This document shows, piece after piece, positions 21,827-35,541 of a stretch of 64,000 nt of DNA; the first letter of the stretch is position 1; each line of letters begins with the position of its first letter. The stretch comes from Lucifuga dentata. Lineage: Eukaryota; Chordata; Actinopteri; Ophidiiformes; Bythitidae. Both the position numbers and the translations under genes were made by a program. The stretch spans positions 124,001-188,000 of the forward strand of contig VXCM01000270.1 of NCBI GenBank assembly GCA_014773175.1, in the 5' to 3' direction. The notes below the pieces were generated by a model. It saw only the letters and a list, made by a program, of their open reading frames with translations. It made no database searches and was not told where the DNA came from.

Positions 21827-22294
21827 TTGTAGAGCAGCCCTAGATTTTGCAGGGAGACAAAAGGAGAAACTTAGAAAGCCAAAACACTGACTGAAATTCA
21901 AACTCATCAAAAACCAATATATTCAGGCTCAGACATAATATATTTACCTTTATTTTTATTAAATAATCATGTGCTATAACGTATTGGATCCTTATTTTCC
22001 TACATGTTTTAAACATTATTTTTTTTAAAAATCAAAGCATAAAAGTAATGTCTGTAATATTTCACTAACCACTGATAATTTGTGAAAATTCTTAAGACTT
22101 TCAGACTGTTAACACTGCTGTCAAACTGGATGACTTATAAAAATAGAAATGAAAGATTCTTCTATAGTTTTTTGTCTTATACACATTTGTACATCTTATG
22201 TTTACTTTGTAACACAAGATGTATGTTCTAACAAGATGTGTTCTAACCCTAACCCTTTGTCTCGTTCTGTCCTTTTGCCATTATTACAGTAAAA

Positions 22295-22295
<1 letters not shown>

Positions 22296-22337
<42 letters not shown>
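22296..22337 (+). repeat. (GATA)n microsatellite
   Basis: About ten GATA/AGAT units, in the first intron region of WDSUB1. Confidence 0.9.
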
Positions 22338-22338
<1 letters not shown>

Positions 22339-22745
22339 AATTAGCGGCTGTGACTAACACTAAATAAGCATTAGTAATTATTATCACTCACTATTGTTTA
22401 TTTCAAAACACACTTTTAACTGTTACTGTGTTACTGTTAGAGTTACATCAGCAACTAGACAGGTTATCAAGTCACTAAAACAGGTCTGTGTCCAATATTT
22501 AACTAGTTTCTAAGCATATAAAATAAGCTAAACATTAACAGCCTGCCATAAACATGACGGCTCATAGATATGAGTCGTCATATCTGTGAGCCGTCATGTT
22601 TATGATTACATTAAACACGTTCATTTGAGATTAAGGTTGCAGAATACGTGAATTATTTGAGAAACTTAAACAATAACGTAAAAATAACCTACAAACAGCG
22701 GATACAAGGATATAAAAAGGAGTTAATTAAGGAAAGCAGGCGTAC

Positions 22746-22840
22746 CAACAGGTGTTTGCGACTAACGAGTTGCCGTGTTAACTGGTGGCTTTACCGTTCA
22801 CCAATACGTCGCTGAACGCTGTGGTGACGTAGAAAACAGG
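22746..22840 (-). promoter_or_regulatory. Candidate downstream alternative promoter/first exon of WDSUB1
   Basis: On the gene strand a CRE-like CTACGTCA (22825-22832) and an inverted CCAAT (ATTGG) precede a GC-richer stretch that ends in a donor-like CTGTTG|GTACGC (exon end 22746). It resembles a compact TATA-less promoter plus non-coding first exon spliced to the acceptor near 21839. It competes with the site at 24116-24195; only transcript data can choose. Confidence 0.35.
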
Positions 22841-24115
22841 AAAACAATTTAGTAGTCCACGCGAATGCCTTGTTAATACCACTTTTCATTAAAAAATATA
22901 TAAATATATAAATAAATAAAAATAAATAAATAAATCCCTACTAAATCTCTTTGGTATCTTGGACTTATATGCAACGATGATAAGTGGATGTATGTAGTTA
23001 AAATGCGCCTGAATAATGTTGTTGGTGACACATTTTCACGAAGATTTCCGATCGGTGTTTGACTAAACTTTAAATTAAAAAAAACTTTAACATTATAAAA
23101 CGACAATAGTAAAGCATTAACATGGACAACTAAATAATCTATTGCTGTTTTACACATTCCCACTAAACAAACATGAGACATTACTACATAGAGATTTAAA
23201 AGGCGGAACAGGACATCATGCAAGGTAAAGAAGCAAAATATGCATTAATAGCGATCGACAGCAAACGTTGTAAAGACCAGCTTCATTGTCTTAATATTTT
23301 AGAAAATCTAAATGAGTCAAGTGTACTTCGTCAGCTGAGTTTTGAATACCAAAAATAATTTACATAATGAGGTTGAACTTCTTATTTCAACTTTCCTGCC
23401 CACCTTAAAAGTGACGGTGCGCTAAGTGACACATCGCCTGTAGAGGGCACTGTTTAATGCTTTCCAACCTGAGTTCAATTCAGAAAATATAATAGCTAAA
23501 TAAATAAACACCGTTCAATAGGGTAGAGAAAATAAAATATCTTGCATTTTTGAAAGAAATTTCCTAAAAATATTGAAAATTTATATGTAAAGGCCCCGTT
23601 GTGAATAGAATTTAGAATTAAAGATGTTTTCTCCTTCTTGCTGTTCAACAGCATTCACACATCACTGTCTATTGTATAATGAATTTCAAGAAGCATAGCA
23701 TTACTATTGAATTTTTTGGGAAGGGCGTGATTTTAGATATAGAAAGAAGGATACTAAATCCCACATTTTGTTATATTTTGAAGAGCATTTCTTTAAAAAA
23801 AACAAAAAAAAAAAACAAAGCAAAACTCTCTCCCTTCACTTAATGATATTCAATTATTACGTTAACGGGAGTCAGGTTGAAAATGACTAAACAGTTACCG
23901 CTAGAGGATAATTCCACTTTTAAGGTAGCCCGGAAAATTGAAACAGGAAGAAGGTTCAGCCTCGTAGTTTACGCATCCATCTCTGCAAATACGTCGAATT
24001 CACCAATTGGATACAAATACTGACAGTAACAAATCAGGACAACAAATAAGCTTGGAGAGTAAATTATATGATATGTAGATGTTATGTTAAAACACGTATA
24101 TTATTGCCTTTTTAC

Positions 24116-24195
24116 CTTTGTCTGAGCGTTGTCTGTTCGACCAGTGTTGTTTACTTCCGCATCAGACAGCTGACGATGACGTAACAGCGTGCTTC
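24116..24195 (-). promoter_or_regulatory. Candidate main promoter and 5' non-coding exon of WDSUB1
   Basis: Gene-strand sequence carries TTACGTCA (24177-24184, CRE-like), then GCGGAAGT (24153-24160, ETS site), then a donor AAAG|GTAAAA with exon end 24116. ETS plus CRE is typical of housekeeping vertebrate promoters. No TATA box. The transcription start would lie around 24150-24170. Moderately supported. Confidence 0.45.
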
Positions 24196-25374
24196 ATCAA
24201 TTATGTAATCCTGGATAGCCTTCCACAAATCATTAGACATAAAATTAAACAAGCTTTTCATTTTTTTAACTTTTACATAGAATTTACCATGTAAATTAAT
24301 TAATACAATTTAGGCCATGTTGAATATTCTTGAGATTTCAGTATTTTAGAACAATTATATCTGCTTTTTATAAGTTTATTTGTTTTCATTTACTTCGGAT
24401 GTTATGAAAAATATTCAATAGAACTGAATTTTAGAAGTGAATAGAACTGAATTTGTTACTGAATTTTGAGAATATGGAGTGGAAGTAAAATTGTATTATA
24501 TGATATAATTGCTGATTATTGTGTATCAATTACATAAAAATAAAAATAAAGATACAAATCTCTAAATTAAAAAACAGGGATGTAATTTATATTATGATAT
24601 CAACACATTATATTTAAAGTGGTGATTATGCATTTTGACCCGCAATCATATGAACATCTCACCTGGACATGCCCACCATTAAAAACCTGGATGAAAACCT
24701 TTGCAAGGGACATTTAAATGTATGCATTTAATGTTGGAAAGCTCTTTTTTTTTTTTTTTNAATTCACATCCAATAGTCAGTACAAAATACACAATATATT
24801 ATATTTGACAGCTTTATATGGCAGACTGATTAAGTAAATTTCTTTCCCCTTGTATTGTAAACTGCTGTAAAACTGCTGTAAAAGTTTTGAATTAAGCATC
24901 CATCAACTAATAAAATGATATTTAATGCAATAAATACATTTCTGTGGATATTTTCTGCCATCTTCAAGACTTTATTTTGGAATTTGTCTCATTTTAATAA
25001 AGTTTAATGTTTTGGGACATTTGTGTTTTTAGTACAAGTACACCTATTAGCAATATTTGGATTTTTTTAAGGCATTGGACAACAAAATATTTTGTCCCAA
25101 TAATACATAATTTTTTTTTTTTCATTTACACCATTAAGCTGTTAACTGACACAACAAAAACATATCAGCTTGAAAAAAGTATTGAATTTGTAGCCTGTAA
25201 ATCGGTATGTGGTTATAAATACAGTACTGAGTAACAACTGGATATTCCACAGACATACCTATATCACATTATTAAAAGTGGGTGTGAGACGCGGTCAAAA
25301 GAAACCAAAGTCATGTACGTTGAAAAACATCCTTTTAATAGGTCCGTGCCACACACTAGTGAAAAATAAAGCTC
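24196..25374. other. Intergenic DNA between WDSUB1 promoter and BAZ2B 3' end
   Basis: AT-rich sequence with a poly-T/N join at 24760. No gene or recognisable element seen. Confidence 0.55.
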
Positions 25375-26612
25375 CTACAAAAGAATGATACTTTTATTCC
25401 ACAATATCTTAAATAAAGTAACTTCAAGTACTTTTGACTTGGGTACAAAAAAAATCTAGCTGCCTCCATCAGGCCACAACACACAGCAAGGTTCAACACA
25501 GTGGTTACACATGGCCTTAGGTCCTCTGTACTGTGGCAGATTATGAGGAAATGCATCATGGAAGCATAACTGGATGCTTGTTGTTCCTTTTTCTCCTATG
25601 GGGAGGAATGATTACTGTGTCACTGTCCAACTTTGGAGGCCTTGTTGGATTGAAATCATATTAAAAAACATAATGTCATAAGAATGAAAACTAAAAACAA
25701 TAACATCCCCTACATGCCCCTGTTGGAGGGTAGGCACTACCAAGATTAAGGATACCACAGTGTTTGCAGAGGATATGTATATACTGTACAAACAATATCC
25801 ATGATAATGTTTTCATCACGTTCACTAAAATAGAATGCTACAATCATTCTAAGGCATAAACAATATCTTAATATTCTTAAACAATTTTTACACATCGTTC
25901 CAAACAAGACATAATATTGACATTAATAAACAGTATATACACATGAATCACAACTGTCTAACTGTTCCTCTGCTGCTCCTGTAAATTAATGCAGTTTTAC
26001 AGTTTGAACAAATGAATACAGTCCTCTGATGCCCCAAAGCACTGAACAGTGTAAACAGTTTCTTTTTTCTTGGCTTTGTTTGATATTTGGGACAAAATTA
26101 GAACACAAAGACACATTCCTTTTCAAATGAAAGCAGTTCAGCTGATTCTTCCTTTTCATAGAAAATGAAGTGGACCTTGCTTCATAAATAATTATTACAA
26201 AATTAAATACATTCACTATAATACGATTAAATAACAAAAGGATATTTACAAGTAGTGGAAAGTATTCTAGCACAGACACATCAGTGACAGTAGAGGATTC
26301 ATTCAGTGCAGTGTTCTGAGACAGGGATTGGTATTGCACTACAACACCCCATTTCTCTGGGACTCTTTGGGGCTTTTATCCCTGTTGTAATTAATCCAGC
26401 GCACCTCATGTAACGACTTTTTTTTTTTTTTTTCNTTTTTTTTTTTTTTTTCCAGGTGATATCTCTCTTAACGCACCCTGGGCTCCTTCGTGAGGAAATG
26501 ACTTCTTCCATCCTGCAAAGCCTCATACCACCCAAAAAATATGAAATGGAATTAAAATCTGGTGCTCCATTGTGAAAAGTACAATAGGTTTATGGGGAAA
26601 ATGTGAACATGA
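25375..26612 (-). other. BAZ2B: BAZ2B 3' UTR
   Basis: Non-coding 3' end of the last exon. AATAAA on the gene strand at 25393-25398 is the probable polyadenylation signal. A poly-T stretch with an N at 26435 is an assembly join. The UTR would be about 1.2 kb. Confidence 0.55.
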
Positions 26613-28171
26613 TTAGTTTGTTTGTTTCAGAAGCTCAGTCCAGCGCTTCTCGAAGAACTTCCTCATGTTGTGCCCAGCTCTGCCGATGTCTGAATTGTCC
26701 TCGTTGAATTTTTCACAGTTATCAAAGACCAAGTTGACATCAATGATGAAAGTCTCCAGGTTTTGATACCTGAAATGAAAAGCAAATTATGGCTTTTGTG
26801 AAGAATGTGCATCTGACATATAACAGGTGATATAACACATATATTTGATGAAAAGCTGGCAATAACACTAGTCTGACTTCAAAGGGTTTTTACTCTTAAG
26901 AAAAAAATAAAAGAATAAATTGAAGTGAACTTACTGGCTGCTCACAAGCTTCTCACGTATGGTGGAGAAGTCCATCGGTTTCTTGATGACCTTCCTGTAG
27001 CCCGGGACCGACTTTAGGTTGACGGGTGTGAGAAAAGGCCATGCATCCTGATGCCGCTCCAACTCAGCCAGGAGTACCCTGTCCAGCACAAAAACACACA
27101 CAATAAACACACACATGGTTATATTTGTTAGGGAGAAAGCTTCGGATTTCATTTGGAGAGCTAGCTGTCACTGTGGAGGAGATCATTTAATCCTCTCAAG
27201 CTTCAGTTATCACCAGCAATAAATAACCGCCTATTCATAGTGATTGTTTAATGAATAATTTATTACATATTCTTCACAACACATAAAAATAAGCAGATAA
27301 AACTGTCAGAAGCACAGATGCTTATCTTCCAGCTGATACCATATCAAAGTCGTTGGACCAAGAAGAAGTGAAACTACTTTCTGAAATCAGTGTTCAATGT
27401 AAAATCTCAAGTCCTGCAGGGAATATTTTTTATATATCTAATTTTACCTATAATGTGATCATTGTTTGACTTAAAAATAATCAGAAAACAACTGTTAAAA
27501 TTCCAGAATCCAAACTTTCAACAGATTTACACTTCAAGGTAACAGAATATCACTAGATGCACTGTTGCCATGGCATCGTGTTTCTTTTTAAGGTTGCATT
27601 TCATGTCAAGTTTTATGTTTCAATGAGCCTTTGTCAATATGTTTTTTAATCTGGTAAAGTTTTCTAAAAGCCAACCAATATTAAGTGAAAAAGTGAACTG
27701 AATGGCTGAATTTGTGCTGGGGAAAAAAAAAATCAAACTTTTTTAGATGGTAAGCAACAGCATCATCTGTCTGTAGAGCTGAAGTACATGCTGTAAGATT
27801 GTTTAGAAAAGAATGATAAACAGATGAAAAATTCAAAAGAGCAACAAGTACCAACAAGATTGTACACACCTGCACAATCCCAGGTCCCTGTTGTTGTCTC
27901 TGGCCGTCTTGGCCCGTTTCACACACGCAGGACTATCCTGACTGGCTGGCGGTAAAGCAGGTGAGCTCTCCTCTGTTTTCCTCTTCCTGCTGGTGTCTTT
28001 CATTCCTTTCTTCGGCGTGCTGCTGACACTGGCTGAGTCATCCTCAGATGCTTCCCCGTTACCGGTCTGCTTCCCATTCTTCTTCGCTTCTCCACCTTTC
28101 TTACCACCTCCTCCGCTCGATGCTACTGGTTTGCTTGGAGGCTTTTTGCTTTTTGGAGATGGACCACTTGC
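26613..28171 (-). CDS. BAZ2B: BAZ2B basic linker and bromodomain exons
   Basis: Exon 27870-28171 encodes a Lys-rich linker ([20 protein letters not shown] and a [10 protein letters not shown] stretch). Exons 26935-27078 and 26613-26769 encode the bromodomain: [20 protein letters not shown] (WPF shelf), [37 protein letters not shown] and [17 protein letters not shown], ending in KQTN. The Asn expected to contact acetyl-lysine lies in the FNED motif. Complete. Confidence 0.96.
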
Positions 28172-29095
28172 CTGCACAGAGAAAACAATGCATTTCCTGA
28201 AGTTTGTACAGTTAGACTGATGTATCAAGCTAATATTGGCCTTTTAAACACAACCAGTACTGTTGCTGTTCTTTCCTGACCACAGCTACATAAAACAGGC
28301 CATAAAACTTGCAATAAAATCAGAATTTATCAGGAGCTTCTCAGAATTTTATTAGCATGTAATATCAGTTTTACTGTCACTTTATCTATGCTGCAAATAA
28401 TAAAAGTTTAGGGAAAACACCAAAGCCTCGCTGTTTTTAAAGGACAATATCACTGTATTGCATTGTATTGTATTGCATTGAGCCCAATATATACAATTCG
28501 CATACGTTATCGAAAATATACAACTGAAGTGGTTCATTTTCTGATTTTTTTCCTACCTTCCAGACTACCCGTTTCAATTAATTCCAGTAAACTATTAAAA
28601 TCAACTTGTAGAGACTTGAAACGTGCTTGAGATAAGTGATCCATCACAGCGAGCTATTTGTCTATTAAGTTTTTTGTCGAAGTAATTTTATTTAACCCAT
28701 CCAATGGAGCTGCACGGAAGAAGACAATGTATGTCTCCCCCAGGAAATACAGCCCCGGGAGAAAACAGCTTTTATTGAGAAATTTAAAGGGCCATGCCTT
28801 CTAAAATTGTGCCTAAGTGTTAGAAGGCAAAACACTGAATTTAACAGTGGGAGTATCACCTGAACATTTGATTTTAAAAGATTAGGGGATTCAGAAAAAT
28901 AAGAGGAACATTAAAATATGGTCTTATGTTTGGAAATTGTCAGTAATGGGTCCTATATATACATGTATATATATATATATATACATGTATATATGTATAT
29001 ATATACGTATATATGTATATATATACGTATATATACATATATATATACATGTATATATACATATATATATACATGTATATATACATATATATATG

Positions 29096-29130
<35 letters not shown>

Positions 29131-29139
29131 ACATATATA

Positions 29140-29170
<31 letters not shown>

Positions 29171-32100
29171 GTATGTATGTATATGTATATAGGACTTAAA
29201 CATGCAAAATCGCCAATATGGTCCTTTAAGAATTCCACAAGCATCAAAATGGCTCAATTTTAAGAGAACAGAAATTGGCACAAACATCCATTGGTAGCTT
29301 CAATACAAAAGTATCTGTGTTGGCTTTCAAAAATCCATATAGGTAAAAGCTTTATATAGTGTGAATATTTTCTTAAGTTTCTTAAGTACTGAGGACAGCA
29401 CAACAACCGATCCACTGTGGACACACACATCGATGGTTTACAAAGGCACTGATACCTTAGATATGCAGGCTGGACAGTACCAGTCTCCCTCTGGGATACT
29501 GGTGATTTTGGGTTTGTGGCAGTAAGTGTGGCAGCCTTTGTCACAGCCGTCGCACAGCAGGAGGAGATCTTCATTATCTCCCTTCTTGCACATCTGACAA
29601 TACTACAAAACAAACATTCATTACTAACAAATTTACAAAATGATCCTTTTGTTAAACACTATCTGCTGCTCACCACTTTCATGATGGACCTCTCCCAGGC
29701 GATAGACTTCTGCAGCTGCTGGATGCACATGGCCAGCTGGGCGGCACTGCGGACTTCACTCAGGGCCTTCCTCCACACCTTCATACCGTGGGCCACCTCC
29801 TCCTCACCGCTGGGGAAAGAGAATGAGGAAGGATACGAAGATGATGGGGAAGCATAAATGCGCACACAAAATATGTGGGTGTACAAACACACACGTACAC
29901 ACATCAGTCCACTTGTGTCAGTTAAACCAGCCACCAAAGAGACTGCAGCCCACGCAGAGCTCCAGCTGTGCAGAAACAGGCATTAGGGGTTGTGGGGGGN
30001 GGGGGGGGGGGGTGCAGAGGATTGGGGGGTAAGTACACACCCATGTTGTCACATCAAGGGGACAATCATGCAGAAAGAGAGGAGTAGGACCTGACGTGTG
30101 TGTACTGTGTAGTGAGAGGAATGAATATGTCCATAACCAAAGTTACTGATGCACAACACATGCAGATGACTGCAGAAAAGAAACTGAGTGGAGCCTCCCC
30201 TACAGATTTGCACACGACCAAAGGAACAAAGAAGAACGCAAGAAAACCATCACAAAATCCTGCTGTGGAAGCAGCAAAGACCCTCACTTGTGAATAACAT
30301 GGGAAAACATAAAGCACACACAGAGAGAGGAAAAGGGGTCTCAGTGGGAGAGTGGGGAGCTTTGGTTGGAGAGATGACCTACCCTTCCCTGTCAGCACTA
30401 GTGGATGGGGCGGGGGCGGGGACAGTGACCGTACCCACATTATCCAGCCTGATCTGAATGGTCGTACCTAAGGGGCTCCTCAGGTACCTTCTCTCGATGT
30501 TGCGCTCCAGATCAGCCAGACGTGTCACTGCTATGTCCAGCGGGTTGTCCGGGTGACGCAACACCCCACCCTTCTCCACCCGCTCCTCCTGATGATCCTT
30601 GTCTCCTGTGTTTGATGACGACAGTGCCAATTTGGTGAGAGGCTTGTGCTCGTAATACACCAAGTCCTCCCGCTCGGATTGAGGGTCTGGATACGTCCAC
30701 CCCTAGAAGAGAAAACAAGCCTGTAAGCCTTTTGTCCTTCAATTCCAACACTATAACAAAATGGGTATCTGCGGTTTGTGTTTGTTAATGTTTGACCTTG
30801 ACCTGCAGGCTGGCTGCAGTGACCTTCCTCTCCAGTTCCTCCACCTGCTGCAGAACGGCAATGTCCATCTCCATCGCCTGCTCCTCCACACACCAGCCTC
30901 GCACAGATTCCACACTGACCTGGCTCTCCTCCAGCTCGTGCAACTCGATCATGGCCACTTGATGGACAACGTTACAGATATCCACACGTCAGAGATCACT
31001 CAACCATTATTATAAAGACACAGACACTGGCAACAATACAGCCACCCATGCAGACATTAAATAAAATATAGTGCAGTTTAATCTTAATCAATACATGCAA
31101 TTGTTTTACTTAATAGTGATGGTTAAATGAGCATGCTTTATGGTTACAATGTATTCAGGAGACTACTAAAGTGCTTCTGAATTTGAATGATGGCACATTA
31201 AAACCATATCATTTATTACTTCCCAAAAAAAAAAAAAAATNAAAAAAAAAAAAAAATCAATATTCTGCATCTTGTGTATGAATCGAGCCCAAACTGAGGT
31301 TTGTCGTTGTGCTCAGAAGGCGCGCAGGACTCTTACCATCTCTGTGCTTGGTGCAGACCTGGGGGATGATCTCCATGTACTTCTGCATCTGCCTCTGGAG
31401 GCCCTTCTCTCTGACGCCTCGGCTGTGGAGAGTGTTCGCCAGAGACCTCAACTCCTCAATGTCAGAAACCCGCCACCAACCTGTCAGCATCTCTACAAAA
31501 AGTGATGAAAAAAAAAAACACTGTGAGGGACCCTAACAGAGACTGTACATCAACATCAGTTCCAATTTTCCTAAATTATGCAGGCAGGTTTATTCTTTTC
31601 TTTGTCACTCACCTTCTGGGATAGGCCGAGGCGCAAGGTGGTCCAGGGATTTGGGCATCTCCAGCGAAGGAGAGGGCATGGATGAGGTTTTCTCAATACG
31701 GGGTAAGGGTGACTCACTCTTACTTGAGACACTTGCTGCTGTGTTGCCCTCCAGAGAGTGACCTGGCATCGGGCTTGGGCTGTTGCACAGAGGCAGACTG
31801 GGAATTATCACACCACTATGCCAACCCGGAAAGGACATACCTAGCAACGAGCCTCCCGACTTCACCTGGAGGGAAAGGAAGAAAAGAAAATGGTGAGGGG
31901 ATGGAGGTAAAGGGTGGAGTAGCCTATTTAAGGACCAGCCAGAGAGAGAGAGTCCTCACCTGCAGAGCAGATAGCGGGTAGTTGAGCAGACCAGCTGGGT
32001 GATGCAGACTGGCAGAGGCTGAGGCGGCAGAAGGGGTGAGAGGCAGGGCAGGGGAGGGAGGTGGTGACCTGGGCCTGGCTATGGCGGTGGATGAGTGTTG

Positions 32101-35100
32101 AGGAACACGGGAGGCTCCTGGAGGAGAGGTGGTGAGGGAGGCGAGGTCACAGGGGATGCGAGGCAGCAGACTGAACCAGTGTCCGCTCCTCTCTGTCAGG
32201 ACTCGAAGCAGCTGATCGTTGGCTTGGAATTGGAGATGTAGAGAAGGTGCAGGGGATGCGTTTGGAGGAGTGTTCCCTGGGCTTTCACGTAGGACTGGCG
32301 GGCATGGGACGGATAAAGAGGCGGAGGCTGAGGCAGGGACGTTTGTAGCGCCGTTAGTAGTCATCACTGAAGGAGACGTCGCAGCTGTCGGCTCAGAAGG
32401 ACTGCGAGTAGGTGAAGATGATGATGCTGTGGTTATGGCAACAGGAGTGGCCACAGGGCTGCCGTTTTGTTTTGCGTGGGAACTCTCCTTGTCCTCTGCC
32501 TTCACAGTTTCTTTAACAACGTCCTTGGTGACGTCCCGGAATGTGCACAGTTTGGAAACACAGCCTGGCTGTTGGCAGAAGAGGTTTGGAGAGTTTTTCT
32601 TCCCCTCATGCTCCTTTGCCTCCTGATTCTGTTGCTCCAAGCCTTTTGTATGAATTCTCTGCACATCGTGGTTGGTAGGTTTCTCTTTCTGAACCTCAAT
32701 CTCCTGAGGTTCATCTTTGACCTTGACCTCCTCTGCCGCTCTCCTCCTCCTATGTCTCTCCTCCTCCACTTCTTCTGGAGCTGCAGGAAAATGAGAGACT
32801 ATCATCAATGGAGCTGAAACTTCTATTGTAGTGCTAGCTTTTGTAATGTTGTGCGAATTATCCTCAGATATTGTTCTACAGTTGCTTATGAAATCTAGGT
32901 AAGAGTTAGCATACTTTACAGATTTACTCCAAAACAGTCTTAGCTGTGGTAATCAGATAAAGGAAAGAGTCATCAGCATGTTACATTCAGGCATAAAAAA
33001 AATTTGACCAGCCAATCACAATTTATTTATTTCTAACATTTAATTATTTCCCTAACATCTACAAATTAGTAACTATGTCATTAGGCAGATGGAGTGAAGT
33101 GCCATATAGAATCAGCAAAATCAAAGCAAAATCAAGCAATGACCATTATGATATAAGAAGAACTCCTCAAATGCATTATATATTGCACTGTAACTACCTT
33201 CTCCACTCTCCATAGCTTCAATGAAGACTCCTCCACAGTGAGGAAGGACCCAGTACCGGCGGCGGTAACGGTCTTGGCCATACATCATGGAGCGCAGAGA
33301 GTGGGAGATCTCAAACAGCTTTCTCCTGATCTGGTGATGTTGCTGCAAAGATAAAGCAGATAACCTGAGAGGTTCATGTTACACTGACCAGAAAAACAAA
33401 GGTCACTGCAGCTTAACGCTCTGCTGTAATCACCAAACACATTATATATAGCATGTTATGCTAATGTGGTAATTCATTAAGGTAATTAATGCCTTCATTA
33501 GCAAATATTTCTCTGTCAGCATGTCTTGTTAAACGTACATAACATGGGTGGTATTAATACAACCTCTGTATATCAAATCTTTGAGGAGCTGTAATAATTT
33601 CAATAAAATCAGTTTTTCAGCTTTTATATGCAAATTTAAAGATTTAATACACCCTGGGTGGAATTCATAAAAAATCAAAGTAACTAACAACACCATGCTA
33701 AATAAGCGCCATGATAATTTAAGCTCATTCATAAAGCTTCCCTTATGTTAATCAGCGCATCATTGTCTCATTACTGACATGTTGTTGTAAGGGTTGTTAC
33801 ATGTAAAAGCCAGTGAAGATCAGCGTGTTAATGAGCTGTTTCATATTTAAGAGCCATGCTTCATACCGCTTCCTCTGGTGTCAAAGTAAAATTGACATGT
33901 TAAATCGGCAAAGGAAACATAAATTCTCTGCTTTAGAGCTCTGTATTTTAAGAGACTGATACTAATACACTACACTACAGGCCAGAAGTTTGAGACCACC
34001 CCCAGATTTAAAAAAATCATCTGTTTTCTTTACAATGTATTGCACAGGAAATAAAAATATATGAAATACATGTAACTAATTAGTTTTCAAGAAGAATTTG
34101 TCAACTAGAACACATTATGTAGCCACTATGGCTCAAGAAATGATTTTTAATGAAGGCATTAGTCTGTATTAGCGCACTGACACTCTAGTTGTGTTCCAAC
34201 TCCCTTGTTGTGTTTTAACATTCTATTAAATAGCCTGCTGTCTGCCTTCTCCCACATCATTTTGTGATTAACTTGCTACACAGCCTGGTAATGCTAAATC
34301 TGGGGGTGGCCTCAAACTTCTGACCTGAGAGTACAGTAGTACTAGTCTTTCAAGGCAAATGCTAAAAGATGCTGATAACAGGCATTTAATCAATGAGGGA
34401 ACACGGTTGTGCGATAATATTTCCCCTGTCGATACCTTAAGTCTGGCGCTGTGTTCTATGAATTCTGCCCCAGGAGTCTGTGGTTTCCCACTGTGTATTA
34501 TCACTTCCCAGTAACTTTCCAAAGATTATTTTAATCAGTTTTTCCCCCTTTTGTAAAATGAAATGCTTTTAAATTGAGATTAACCGGTATTAACGCTGTC
34601 ACAGCACATGTGAATTTTGAAAAAGAACATACCTTAGCTAATTTCTCTATTTGCTTCTCCAGTTCCTCAACACTCGTGGTTTGGTCAACTTCATCCTGAC
34701 AAGACAGAACACATACAATAATATCTGTCAGCTTTGATAATGGATCTGTTGAACATCAAATGGAAATATTTAGACGTGTTTTTTTCAATTACCTCATCAT
34801 ATACTTCTACTTTTTTAGCCTTCTTCATTTCTTCCTCCTCCTCATCCTCCTCCTCCTCAGCCGGGTCATCACTGTCCTCATCATCATCGTCGTCATCCTC
34901 GCTGTCTCCGCCCTGTTTCCTCTTGCGTTTGAGGGCGGAGGAAGGAGTGCCAACAGAGTGACTCTCCTCCACGCCCATACTGGCCTCCCTCTTCCCGGTA
35001 CGTTTGGCATAAATGGTCCTCAGCCTGAATAAATAAACACATACTCATCAAGATGGTGTATGGAAAAACAGAACTCTTCATTCAAATTAAAGAAAGCTTA

Positions 35101-35483
35101 CTTCTTCAGTTTTCCCTCCATAATGATCTTGTCCTTCCTCATGTTTGCCATCTGATCCAGGTTTTTGTCAATCTCACTACAAGGAGAAACACAATCCCAC
35201 CAAATCCATTTATACCTCAGCACACATCCGTATTTCAGACCTTATTAAACAAGTTCTAATATGCTGAGTAGGCGATAAAAGATCAGACAGGCAGGCAAGT
35301 CCCTAAAGCCAAAGTAAATAGTTTAATAAGCTTTTACCCAGGAGCACTAATTAATAATTAAATAATTTCCTTGTATTTAAAAAGAATCACTGACAAATTA
35401 GCAGATTTATTGGGTCTTTTCCATTACATCAATAAAGCATACCATCACTGCATACATGCATGCAATGAGATTACACTGTAGCA

Positions 35484-35541
<58 letters not shown>

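Noticed and set aside
22247..22258. Telomere-like CTAACCCTAACCC
   Set aside because: Only two units; chance or a trivial interstitial match.
28918..29287. Several long Tyr/Ile-rich frames on both strands
   Set aside because: They are translations of the TATACA/TATATA repeat and exist in most frames at once.
32219..32626. 135-codon + strand frame
   Set aside because: Antisense shadow of the BAZ2B linker exon 31960-32780.
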